A DNA stretch of 64,000 nt from positions 496,001 through 560,000 of the forward strand of contig NZ_NETJ01000003.1 in assembly GCF_002128405.1 (NCBI RefSeq). Reading direction: 5' to 3'. The notes beneath the pieces are model-generated. The model saw nothing but the letters and a program-made list of their open reading frames with translations, made no database searches and was not told the origin of the DNA. The translations under genes and the position numbers were made by a program. The stretch is from Gottfriedia solisilvae (GTDB lineage Bacteria; Bacillota; Bacilli; Bacillales; Bacillaceae_G). This document shows, in pieces, positions 57,301 through 64,000 of the stretch (its first letter is position 1; every line of letters begins with the position of its first letter).

Positions 57301-60300
57301 TCCTTATTCAGGTGGTCTTCCCTCTTTACTTTCAGCAGATTGGGTTTGGTATGCACATAAACAAGGAATTCCAATGCCAGATGGGCAGTATTACTTTGCG
57401 GTTACAGCAACAGCAGATGCACCAAATGCAAAACCACAACCAACAGTTTATATTCCGATGTATAAGGATACTGCAGCACCGACTTTAAATTTATTAAGAT
57501 CAGCAGATTATGATGAAAAAACAAATCCGGAAGTGACGAATAAAGATAGTTATACTGTGCGCTGGACTATGGATGATGGAGAAGCTGGTGAAGTTGACGG
57601 TAGTGTATTTTTAGCCGTGAATGGAAGCGAGCCATTTACTAATTATAAATCAGATGTTAAGCAAAATGCTGACGGCACATATGAATTAAACGTACCAGGA
57701 CTAAATGAAGGTCTTAACATCATCACTATTTCGCCAATTGATAAAGTTGGAAATTATGGTGAAAGTCGTACCGTTATCGTTAATAAAACAAGTAACCATG
57801 TTTGGATTGATATGTATTCAGCTACTTTAGGAGACAAAGTTCCAAGTATGTACTGGACTGCTAACGTAAAACCTGGCGATAATTTTAGTTTGAATTTTAA
57901 TGCAGTTGGACGTACAGGTGCTGTGAAAAAAATTCAAGCAGTCCTTTTAAAGAATTATTACGATAATAATTCGATTGTTGGAAATCCGATCGATCTTGAT
58001 CTAAATCAAGTGCTGACGGAAAAACCTGCATATGGAGAATACAGTGAGTATTCGATTAAAGGACAATATACCGTTCCAACTGATTTACCTGCAGGAGAAT
58101 ACGTTGTGAAATATGTATGCTTGGCTGAAGGTGAGCAATGGAATGATGCAGAGGTTCCAGCTATTGGTATCGAGACATTTGTAGATACAGAGGCACCAAG
58201 CATTTCATTGAATGCGAGTAAAATGAAGGCATTCGTAGAAAATAGTGGAGATCCTGTTTCTCTAATGCTTAATACGACAGCGAAAGATGAAATAGCAAAT
58301 TCAAGAGGCTATAAAGTAGAAGTTGCTGTTGATGGTGGAATTAAAAAATCAATGGGAAGTATTACAACTTTAGATAGATCTGAACAAACGTTCCGATATC
58401 CAGTTGTGTTAGAAAATGGAGATCACTCTATCGAACTGACAACTACCGATTATATGGGAAATGCAAGTTCAATGACGTTTGAAGTTACTATTGCAGTTGA
58501 TAAAGTGACAGTGCAAAATAATGGTACAAACACTGAACTTCCGATTGATGTTGTTCCATATAAAGATGCAAGTAGAAATCCAGAAATAAAACTTAATTAC
58601 AATAAGACTTACCATGTAGAAAATTTCGATCCATGGGTTGCAGGCTATCTTGTAACGCCTTATGGTAACAATAAAACATGGTCAGCAAATCCAGATTTAG
58701 CACCAATTTTATTAGTTGGAAATCAACAAAGAAAAGCGGCAACATCTTATTACCCTAATGCAATACCAGACTGGGACTTACCATTAGGAGATGTATATGC
58801 CTTTAATAATCCTGTCGGTTATAATGACCCAGGTAGTATACCTGAAGGCGAAAGTACGTTCCCAGTAACTATGATTGACTATTTAGGTCACGAGACGACG
58901 ATCCAAGTTCCTGTCATCAAAAATTCGTATATACCAAAAGTGAAATTTGACGATGCGATTATTGATTCAACTGGTACGGCAACATTCTTTACTTATGATT
59001 CAACATATGATGTAAAAGGGTCGGTAACAGCGGTTGGAATGAATTTCTACGCTGAATGGGTCGATTGGAATCGAGCAGTAGCGGGAGAAAATAAATTCTA
59101 TAAAAACTTATTTAATCCAACTTCAGAATGGAGAAGTGGTCCATATGACGATGGCTTAAACGAAGAAACTGGTGGAAATATCCCAGCAGGATATAACAAT
59201 GAACCTGGTGTGAAATCATTCAGTATGCCAACAGGAGAGTTAAAACCTGGAGTAAACTATTTTGAAATAGATGGTGGAAGTACAATCGGTGAGAATCCTA
59301 GTCACCCATTTGCAGGGAACCATCCATTAGTTTTCAATGTGGTAATCTATCGTCTTGGTGCAGCAGAGGGTGCAGATCAACCTTTAGCAACAAAAGCAGC
59401 TGAACAGTTAAATTGGGACAAGATAAAAGGTGGTAACACAGATCAAACGAATGTGACGACTAATTTAGTGCTACCTTTATATGATAAAAATAATCAAGCA
59501 GAAATTAGCTGGGAAAGTAGTGATCCAACCATTATCACAAACGCTGGTAAGGTATATCGAGCAGATAAAGATAAGAATATCACTATAACTGCTACTGCAA
59601 CTGTAGGCGGTGCTACTGCAGTTAAAACTTTCAACCTAACAGTGAAAGCGAAAACTCAAAATGATTCACAAGCTGTTGCTGAAGATGCTTCATCAATAAC
59701 TTGGGATGTTATTCGAGAAGGTAACAAAGAGCAAGGTGATGTATCAGAAGCTTTATCATTACCAACTAGAGGATCAAATGGTTCAGTAATTACATGGACT
59801 TCTGATGATCAAAAGCATATTACGAATCAAGGTCGCGTGTACCTACCGTTATTTGACGAAGATGATGCACACGTGGAACTTGTTGCAAAATTCACACGAA
59901 ACAGCGGTACATTCTACAAAACGTTCCATTTAACAGTCCTAAAAGATACACAAAACATAGAACGAACAAAAGTACTGCGAGTATCTCAAGGGTTAACAAC
60001 TGAAAAATTACTTGGTGAAAACACAAGCGATATGGAGGTCACGAAGGATTTAACGTTCCCGACAACTTTTGGAAATGACGGTGTCGAAATTCGATGGGAA
60101 TCGGATATGCCAGACGTCATCTCAAATGACGGAAAAGTGACAAGACCTGCCCAAAATCAGTACGTTCCAGTATTCGCATATATAAAATTAGGTGATGCAA
60201 GAATTGGAAAAATGTTTTATTTCTTTGTAAGAAGTCAAGATACGAATGATGAACCGGCAGTTGTCGCAGCAAAGTCATCAGTTGTTTGGAATTTGATTAA

Positions 60301-61045
60301 GCAAAATAATACTGATCAAAATTCAGTCACTTCTAATTTGAATTTACCAACACAAGGTACTAATGATACAAGTATTACTTGGTCTTCTAGTGATGCTTCT
60401 GTTATAAAAGAAGATGGAACAGTAATTCGTCCATATTTTGAGGATGGAAATCGTTCAATCACATTAACAGCAACAATTACTAAAGGTAAAGCGAGCACGA
60501 CGAAAGAATTTTCACTGGTTGTATTAAAACGAAATTATGTAGAAACTACAATCAATTCGATTGATGACAATGACACTACAATTTCTGGTACAGCTCAACA
60601 AGATGCAAAAATTACAGTGAAAAATAAAGATAGTATTGTCGCAACAGGTAAAGTAGATTCTGAAGGTAAATATATAATTCAAATTAGTCCTCAAAAAGCA
60701 GGAACAGTCTTAACAATACAAGTACAGGGTATGACAGGATATCAAAAAACATTATCAACTACCGTATTAGATCGTACAGCTCCAAATGCGCCAATAATCG
60801 AAACAGTTGATAACAATGATAATGATATAACTGGTACAACTGAAGCAAATGCATTGATCATTATTAAGAAAAATGATGAGATTATCGCAACTGGAAAAGC
60901 AGATTCTAAAGGAGCGTATCGAATTAAAATAAGTAAACAGAAAGAAGGTACAGTTCTATCAGTTTATGCCAAAGATAGCGAAGGAAATCAAAGTGCTGCA
61001 GCTAAAACAACAGTAATAGATCATAAAAAAAATAAACAGTACTAA
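54329..61045 (+). CDS. Large multidomain S8 serine protease (2238 aa)
   Basis: Signal peptide (1-29, ending VLAE), I9 propeptide (about 105-210), and S8 core with Asp246 (VDTGVDYTH), His310 (SSHGVHVAG) and Ser678 (DGTSMAAPY). The PA insert (about 460-600) carries an unusual tandem TCGGG-x-x-IGPL with Cys580 and Cys593. C5a-peptidase/Fn3-like domains follow (NGFYGNW). Four atrophied-Ig-type repeats begin near 1690, 1788, 1883 and 1985 (SSVVWNLIKQNNTDQNSV-like). Two Big_6-type Ig domains cover about 2070-2230. No LPXTG anchor. The ribosome site is AAGGGGGGA. It is an exported protease with adhesion-like tail domains; substrate unknown. A stretch after the stop codon still resembles a Big_6 C terminus. 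Confidence 0.93.
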   Translation: MKFRRRFLKKISYLTVFGLVMSNMTFVLAEENSQQNPFIAKNTEPESGIFVTNGKGNPNSANLTSEEIERLKEKGEKSIEAAIARDKKKKLADMEKLAKLEAHNPEEMVSVIVQLKGQTVSEMTAEENVGVNQQSLSNAKDMIQEDIDATKNKIKNKLSGSKSKNLKFKHEFENVFKGFSIKDIKYEDIDYIKSLPDVKAVTLQQTFTPAVNQQHDLTGIKNLWNGSTLGKPIGYQGEGMVIAIVDTGVDYTHEAFPDPKDMSKARIKKGKFTRPDGSTSLKVVDGYNWADQNDDIIPRVEDPNNATSSHGVHVAGIAAGSGPVIQGVAPEAQIIAEKVFSDKQAGALTEDIIKGVDHASALGADVINMSLGSSSSFDTRDPNDPLGIAIRNATDEGHVVVVAAGNASNAYADRSGGLGETIKIGQTPDLNKIGNPGVYPDSFTVAAANNIVSKHTYKFHTDEVDFDITGEGLDDWNWPADKNKEYSLVSLGKDSSGNERIGIPTDYDGLDVTGKVVLIKRGTISFAEKVAHAKQKGAVGVIVYNSSSTQPAPEPQGFGSIPFSFISYDDGKALEDKLTCGGGGIDIGPLSTCGGGPVIGPLDATTQKSIKFKINDETVGSAFAESNPGQPTDFTSWGTTSDLLLKPEVMAPGHAIYSSVRTADTTKHNAYENEDGTSMAAPYVAGAVADVMQALIEKGFKPGTRKFAQLTKNLIMNTSIPAKRDYVNSNNSIDRIDYMTEYQPRRQGAGMIRPDLAVKSPVVVTGSTETGSISLKEIDKDTIFTLTASNLSNKSVTYKLNGNVMTDVLKDSLNTNSDNIRSRYLDDAKVSFDLKEITIPANSTKTVSVTLSLTDATVKNTFVEGYIYLTPTDSSNPTLNVPYNGFYGNWDEPKVIDTQDTTDVWTQSGFGTQLAIQTGPFYFGYEEVFGKPQTPAQIALGDKFYAFGPQFSPVPALALLRSARNLKIDVVDKEHNLVTHMADEQWFAKGDPYSGGLPSLLSADWVWYAHKQGIPMPDGQYYFAVTATADAPNAKPQPTVYIPMYKDTAAPTLNLLRSADYDEKTNPEVTNKDSYTVRWTMDDGEAGEVDGSVFLAVNGSEPFTNYKSDVKQNADGTYELNVPGLNEGLNIITISPIDKVGNYGESRTVIVNKTSNHVWIDMYSATLGDKVPSMYWTANVKPGDNFSLNFNAVGRTGAVKKIQAVLLKNYYDNNSIVGNPIDLDLNQVLTEKPAYGEYSEYSIKGQYTVPTDLPAGEYVVKYVCLAEGEQWNDAEVPAIGIETFVDTEAPSISLNASKMKAFVENSGDPVSLMLNTTAKDEIANSRGYKVEVAVDGGIKKSMGSITTLDRSEQTFRYPVVLENGDHSIELTTTDYMGNASSMTFEVTIAVDKVTVQNNGTNTELPIDVVPYKDASRNPEIKLNYNKTYHVENFDPWVAGYLVTPYGNNKTWSANPDLAPILLVGNQQRKAATSYYPNAIPDWDLPLGDVYAFNNPVGYNDPGSIPEGESTFPVTMIDYLGHETTIQVPVIKNSYIPKVKFDDAIIDSTGTATFFTYDSTYDVKGSVTAVGMNFYAEWVDWNRAVAGENKFYKNLFNPTSEWRSGPYDDGLNEETGGNIPAGYNNEPGVKSFSMPTGELKPGVNYFEIDGGSTIGENPSHPFAGNHPLVFNVVIYRLGAAEGADQPLATKAAEQLNWDKIKGGNTDQTNVTTNLVLPLYDKNNQAEISWESSDPTIITNAGKVYRADKDKNITITATATVGGATAVKTFNLTVKAKTQNDSQAVAEDASSITWDVIREGNKEQGDVSEALSLPTRGSNGSVITWTSDDQKHITNQGRVYLPLFDEDDAHVELVAKFTRNSGTFYKTFHLTVLKDTQNIERTKVLRVSQGLTTEKLLGENTSDMEVTKDLTFPTTFGNDGVEIRWESDMPDVISNDGKVTRPAQNQYVPVFAYIKLGDARIGKMFYFFVRSQDTNDEPAVVAAKSSVVWNLIKQNNTDQNSVTSNLNLPTQGTNDTSITWSSSDASVIKEDGTVIRPYFEDGNRSITLTATITKGKASTTKEFSLVVLKRNYVETTINSIDDNDTTISGTAQQDAKITVKNKDSIVATGKVDSEGKYIIQISPQKAGTVLTIQVQGMTGYQKTLSTTVLDRTAPNAPIIETVDNNDNDITGTTEANALIIIKKNDEIIATGKADSKGAYRIKISKQKEGTVLSVYAKDSEGNQSAAAKTTVIDHKKNKQY

Positions 61046-61082
61046 TTTCATATTGCTAAAATGGTATGATATTAAAGAAAAA

Positions 61083-61184
61083 GCTGTTCAATTGTAAAAG
61101 CAATAAGTAAAGGTTGAATTACGATGACTTTTTATGCAATTGATAAAGCTGGAAATAAAAGTAATACTGTAAAAAAACAATAAA
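61083..61184 (+). pseudogene. Relic of an Ig-like domain C terminus after the protease stop
   Basis: The last 20 codons, from an in-frame ATG at 61124, read MTFYAIDKAGNKSNTVKKQ and a stop, close to the end of a Big_6 domain as in SVYAKDSEGNQSAAAKT of the preceding protein. It has no ribosome site. It is either the former end of the 54329 protein cut off by a new stop, or what is left of a neighbouring gene. Confidence 0.6.
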
Positions 61185-61219
61185 AATAAAACAATTTAAT
61201 TTAATTTTTTAAACATAAG

Positions 61220-61259
61220 ATGTCTCAAATGAATCATTCCTTCATTTGGGACATTTTTT
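61220..61259 (+). terminator. Rho-independent terminator of the 54329 gene
   Basis: ATGTCTCAAATGAA and TTCATTTGGGACAT with a 7-nt loop, then T6. Confidence 0.9.
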
Positions 61260-61418
61260 CATTTTCAATTTTTTCTAGTTCAGAGAGAAATCGAAATCGC
61301 CATCTTAATAACTTTGTGTCTCATAAATCATATGATCAATCAATTTAAATTTTCACGAATAGAATTTCCACATTTAGGAAAATTAATAAAGTATTATGCT
61401 TTGAAAGGAGATGTAAGA

Positions 61419-61607
61419 ATGAATCAATCATTAACTGAACTTGAAGTTGAAAACCTCCGTCATATTATCGGAGGACATAGTACAATTGCTACTAAATTAG
61501 AAACATATGCAGAGCAATGTGCTGATCCTGAATTAAAAGCAATGCTACAAAGAGATGCTCAATCTGCAAGACAAGCACGTCAACAACTACTATCGTTCTT
61601 AGGGTAA
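61419..61607 (+). CDS. Small spore-coat-associated protein
   Basis: 62 aa from ATG 61419, which has AAAGGAG 8 nt upstream; a longer frame from 61314 has no ribosome site. It is a helical hairpin: LTELEVENLRHIIGGHSTIA, then YAEQCADPELKAMLQRDAQS. It is partner to the CotF-like gene 12 bases downstream, and pairs of such small helical proteins are common at Bacillus coat loci. Probably a minor coat component made in the mother cell during sporulation, judging mainly from the neighbour. Confidence 0.72.
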   Translation: MNQSLTELEVENLRHIIGGHSTIATKLETYAEQCADPELKAMLQRDAQSARQARQQLLSFLG

Positions 61608-61619
61608 GGAGGAAAGACA

Positions 61620-61874
61620 ATGTTACAGGATAAAGATATGGTCAATGATTACTTAGCAGGAATTAATGCAAGTTTAACGGGTTATGCAGGATTTATAAAC
61701 GAATCAAATAATCCAGAATTAAGACAAACTTTAATACAACTTAGAAACCAAGATGAAGCACGTCAAAGAACTTTATACAATTATGCGCTAAATAAGGGCT
61801 ACTATAAACCAGCAGAACCTGCACAACCAGAAGTCGTTCAACAAATTAAATCTGAGTTATCTTCTAATCAATAA
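61620..61874 (+). CDS. Spore coat protein, CotF family
   Basis: 84 aa. It carries the Coat_F pattern KDMVNDYLAGINASLTGYAG, then NPELRQTLIQLRNQDEARQ and ALNKGYYKPAEP, matching the two-helix C-terminal module of CotF-type proteins. The P-A-E-P tail is also typical. It is a structural coat protein of the endospore. AAGGAGG lies 8 nt before the ATG, inside the 12-base gap after the first gene, so the two are translated from one mRNA. A terminator follows at 61931. Confidence 0.85.
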   Translation: MLQDKDMVNDYLAGINASLTGYAGFINESNNPELRQTLIQLRNQDEARQRTLYNYALNKGYYKPAEPAQPEVVQQIKSELSSNQ

Positions 61875-61930
61875 TCAGATATTTAAAGAATTGTGATTCC
61901 AGTACTTTATTAATGAAAATAGGAAAAAAG

Positions 61931-61962
61931 TTCAAACCATATTTTGGTTTGAGCTTTTTTTA
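61931..61962 (+). terminator. Rho-independent terminator
   Basis: TTCAAACCA and TGGTTTGAG with a 4-nt loop, then T7. Confidence 0.9.
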
Positions 61963-62116
61963 TTGAATCTTTTAATGACAATTGAACTATGTGGGATTTC
62001 TGTCTAATACATCTAGATTATCTTTTCATTAATTAAGAGGACTTAGACAGTTTTAATGGAATGTTTACCTAATTAAAAAAACATTTAACGATGACATAAT
62101 ATAGTGAGGTATCATA

Positions 62117-63394
62117 ATGAACCAGATTCTTTTATATGAATTTCTCAAACTAATGGAAGTGAAAAATTGGAATAAAGCAGATTTAGCGAAACATTCAGGG
62201 ATTCATATTAGTGATATCAGTAGAGTTTTTAATAATAAAAAACCTCTATCTTTGCATTATTTGGATGCTCTGACCAAAACATTTGGTCTTGATGAAGGAA
62301 CTTTTTATGGATTATATACTCAACTGTGTTTTAATCAAAATCGATACTTAGATAAACGCAGAAGTGTAGCTTTTATTTATAAATGTGCTATTAATGGTTT
62401 TAAGGAAGAACTGGAATTTATGATTACGGTTATGTTAGAGGAAAAGTCAAAAACAATTCGCACAAAAAATCTACAAAATTTATTTCAAATCGCTGAAAAG
62501 CTATTTTTGGAAGGAAAAGAAAAAGAAGCATTACCTTTGTATGAAATCATTATTCACCATATGCCAGATTCAATATCTGAAGAAGTAGCGATCAGTTATT
62601 TTAGAAAGTATTATGTAAATAGATTAACAGAAGAAGGGCCATCTACACTCGTTCATGTTTTAGAATATGTAAGCTATATGCCAGCTGATTTTCAAGAATT
62701 AACATTTTTATGGATTACTGCAACTTATTATATGTTAAAAGATTGGGACAAGGTTTTCCATTACGCGAAGCGTCTAGAAAAAATTGCCAAGCTTGATCAA
62801 CATTATGGCTATGCTCTCGTTTATCAAGGATTTGCTTTAACAAGATTAAGTCATTCATTAAAAGAAGTATTAAATATAATAGAAAAATATGAAAAGGTGA
62901 ATCAATATTTTTCAGACATTGCAATTGGCAATCGATTTGTTGCAAGGATTGATTTTGGTGAATTACAGTATGCTGATGAATATTATGAATGGTTAAAAGA
63001 TAGAGAAGATCTGTCTGTAGGATTACCTAGAATCATAGAGGCATATGTGAAATTGGGAAAATTTGAATGTGCATGTCAGCTATTAAAAAGGCATGAAAAA
63101 GAGATTTTTGAAATGGAGAATAGTTCAAATCTATATCAGCAGCAATTATATTTAGATTACTGCTATGCTACTGCTCTCTTAAAATGTGAAATAGAAGATT
63201 ACGAGAATGGATTAAATGAATTAATTGATGTTGCTATAAAAGTGAAAAATGCTGGAATACTTGAGAAATTTAAAAAATGTCTTCTGGCTATTTGGCATTA
63301 TAGAGGACATTTAACAGATGGCCTAGATGGCAAATATATGCAAATGTTAAGCGATGAAAAAAATAGTGATTACAAAGAAGTTACGCAAGTGTAG
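62117..63394 (+). CDS. XRE-type HTH regulator with TPR-like repeats
   Basis: 425 aa. The HTH is at about 5-62 (VKNWNKADLAKHSGIHISDI, then NNKKPLSLHYLDALTKTFGL). The rest is helical with degenerate TPRs (for example QIAEKLFLEGKEKEALPLYE). The layout resembles the RRNPP peptide-sensing regulators and the 39116 protein, though sequence identity to the latter is low. GTGAGG lies 7 nt before the ATG. It lies directly upstream of an S8 protease gene on the same strand with a terminator between, so it may control that protease in trans. No small peptide gene is seen within the 150 bases that follow. The stop codon overlaps the terminator stem. Confidence 0.85.
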   Translation: MNQILLYEFLKLMEVKNWNKADLAKHSGIHISDISRVFNNKKPLSLHYLDALTKTFGLDEGTFYGLYTQLCFNQNRYLDKRRSVAFIYKCAINGFKEELEFMITVMLEEKSKTIRTKNLQNLFQIAEKLFLEGKEKEALPLYEIIIHHMPDSISEEVAISYFRKYYVNRLTEEGPSTLVHVLEYVSYMPADFQELTFLWITATYYMLKDWDKVFHYAKRLEKIAKLDQHYGYALVYQGFALTRLSHSLKEVLNIIEKYEKVNQYFSDIAIGNRFVARIDFGELQYADEYYEWLKDREDLSVGLPRIIEAYVKLGKFECACQLLKRHEKEIFEMENSSNLYQQQLYLDYCYATALLKCEIEDYENGLNELIDVAIKVKNAGILEKFKKCLLAIWHYRGHLTDGLDGKYMQMLSDEKNSDYKEVTQV

Positions 63395-63417
63395 AGCTGA
63401 TTACAGCTCTTTTTTTG
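63393..63417 (+). terminator. Rho-independent terminator overlapping the regulator stop
   Basis: AGAGCTG-ATTA-CAGCTCT followed by T7. The TAG stop (63392-63394) lies at the base of the stem. Confidence 0.9.
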
Positions 63418-63542
63418 TTGGAGTTGTCGAAGTTTGACGAAGAGTTTTTCGGTAATTGATAGAATTTTGAGAAAAATAAATACTGTCAAATCTCCTTATA
63501 ATCAAGTCAGAAAGATAATTAATGCAAGAAGGGGAGAGAAGA

Positions 63543-64000
63543 ATGAATCGTTTTATAAAAGGGACAGCAATATTAACTTTAAGTACTGGAGTTTTATTTA
63601 ACTCAATACCAGTAAAACCGCAACAATCAATTGTAAAAGCAGCTTCAACTGCTTCTATTGAAGAAATCCTTTCAAAATTAACGGTTGAACAACGAGAGGC
63701 TCTTCAAAAATTAAAAGCTACTAGTCAAGAAGGCTTACAATTACCTGATTCGGTAGATTTAGAGAGTACAGATAACTTATCAGTTATTGTTGAGTTTAAA
63801 GACAAACCAGCAAAAGTTGCAGTAATTGAAGAAGCAACAAATGGAAATAGTCTATCTATTTCAGAAGCTGAACAAAATGCAAGAGAAGCACAAGAAACAT
63901 TTAAAAATGACCTTGAATCTATTTATAAAGAAGATTTAAGTGAAAATAAAAATGTATTCAAAATCAAACTAAAGTATAATAGCTCACTAAACGGAGTATC
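63543..64000 (+). CDS. S8 serine protease, N-terminal prepro part
   Basis: 152 codons to the window edge, without the catalytic residues. The signal peptide covers 1-34 (ending VKAAS). LTVEQREALQKLKATSQEGL follows, like the LTPEQKANINKLTG segment of the 25296 protease. Then comes an inhibitor I9-type propeptide beginning NLSVIVEFKDKPAKVAVIEE and leading to YNSSLNGVS, equivalent to YSEAFNGVS of the giant protease. On this basis it is a close relative of the 25296 gene. GGGGAGAG lies 5 nt before the ATG, and TATAAT at 63497-63502 is a likely -10. The regulator at 62117 is its upstream neighbour. Confidence 0.85.
   Translation, partial: MNRFIKGTAILTLSTGVLFNSIPVKPQQSIVKAASTASIEEILSKLTVEQREALQKLKATSQEGLQLPDSVDLESTDNLSVIVEFKDKPAKVAVIEEATNGNSLSISEAEQNAREAQETFKNDLESIYKEDLSENKNVFKIKLKYNSSLNGV

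Noticed and set aside
4146-61045. Possible LPXTG or S-layer anchors on the large secreted proteins
   Set aside because: The C termini were read and show neither LPXTG with a hydrophobic tail nor SLH repeats.
1-64000. CRISPR arrays, prophage modules or toxin-antitoxin pairs
   Set aside because: No regularly spaced direct repeats, phage structural genes or recognisable toxin families were seen.

Overview
The window is AT-rich, carries strong AGGAGG-type ribosome binding sites, and holds a GerA-type germinant receptor subunit, a CotF-like spore coat pair and a ydaO-type c-di-AMP riboswitch. That points to a spore-forming Bacillaceae chromosome. A Gottfriedia/'Bacillus luciferensis'-like organism is only a guess. 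No prophage, transposase gene, CRISPR array, rRNA or complete tRNA was seen.

The dominant theme is a large family of exported subtilisin-like (S8) proteases. There are six in 64 kb: 1-725 (minus, partial), 4146-8546 (fused to a BNR/Asp-box propeller), 21168-24710, 25296-33341 (2681 aa), 54329-61045 (2238 aa) and 63543-64000 (partial). A decayed seventh lies at 38700-39079, and a 1037-aa bacterial Ig-repeat secreted protein at 14121-17234. HTH-TPR regulators sit beside some proteases. In one copy the protease survives and the regulator is a 57-codon relic (33531-33704). In the other the regulator is intact (39116-40336) and the protease is a relic. A third pair (62117-63394, 63543 onward) is intact as far as it can be seen.

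Region by region: 1-725 S8; 1399-2304 PI-PLC/GDPD-like secreted protein; 2539-3195 DJ-1/PfpI protein with a LysR-promoter relic; 4146-8546 S8; 8813-9706 3-hydroxyacyl-CoA dehydrogenase divergent from a LysR gene; 11844-12794 second LysR; 12976-13632 DJ-1 pseudogene; 14121-17234 Ig-repeat protein; 17657-19108 lone GerA-type subunit; 19187-19342 GNAT relic; 19678-20224 two small minus-strand genes; 20442-20495 tRNA-Val(GAC) relic; 21168-33341 two S8 proteases; 33845-38135 TetR, HAD, a MITE-like repeat, MFS and aldo/keto reductase; 39116-42745 TPR regulator, LysR and a short SEDS protein; 43201-44758 DUF3870 and an NlpC/P60 endopeptidase; 45168-45592 c-di-AMP riboswitch with a kimA remnant; 45685-53635 LysR plus a four-gene alkyl-sulfate pathway; 54329-61045 S8; 61419-61874 spore coat pair; 62117-64000 regulator and S8.

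How genes cooperate: 47073-53635 reads as a complete route from an alkyl sulfate to acyl-CoA (sulfatase, alcohol dehydrogenase, aldehyde dehydrogenase, acyl-CoA ligase), with a LysR regulator divergent from it. A palindrome TTAAG-N5-CTTAA recurs upstream of LysR genes or their relics at four places and is a candidate shared operator. Many intergenic stretches hold gene relics, which indicates repeated duplication and decay of protease, regulator and DJ-1 modules.
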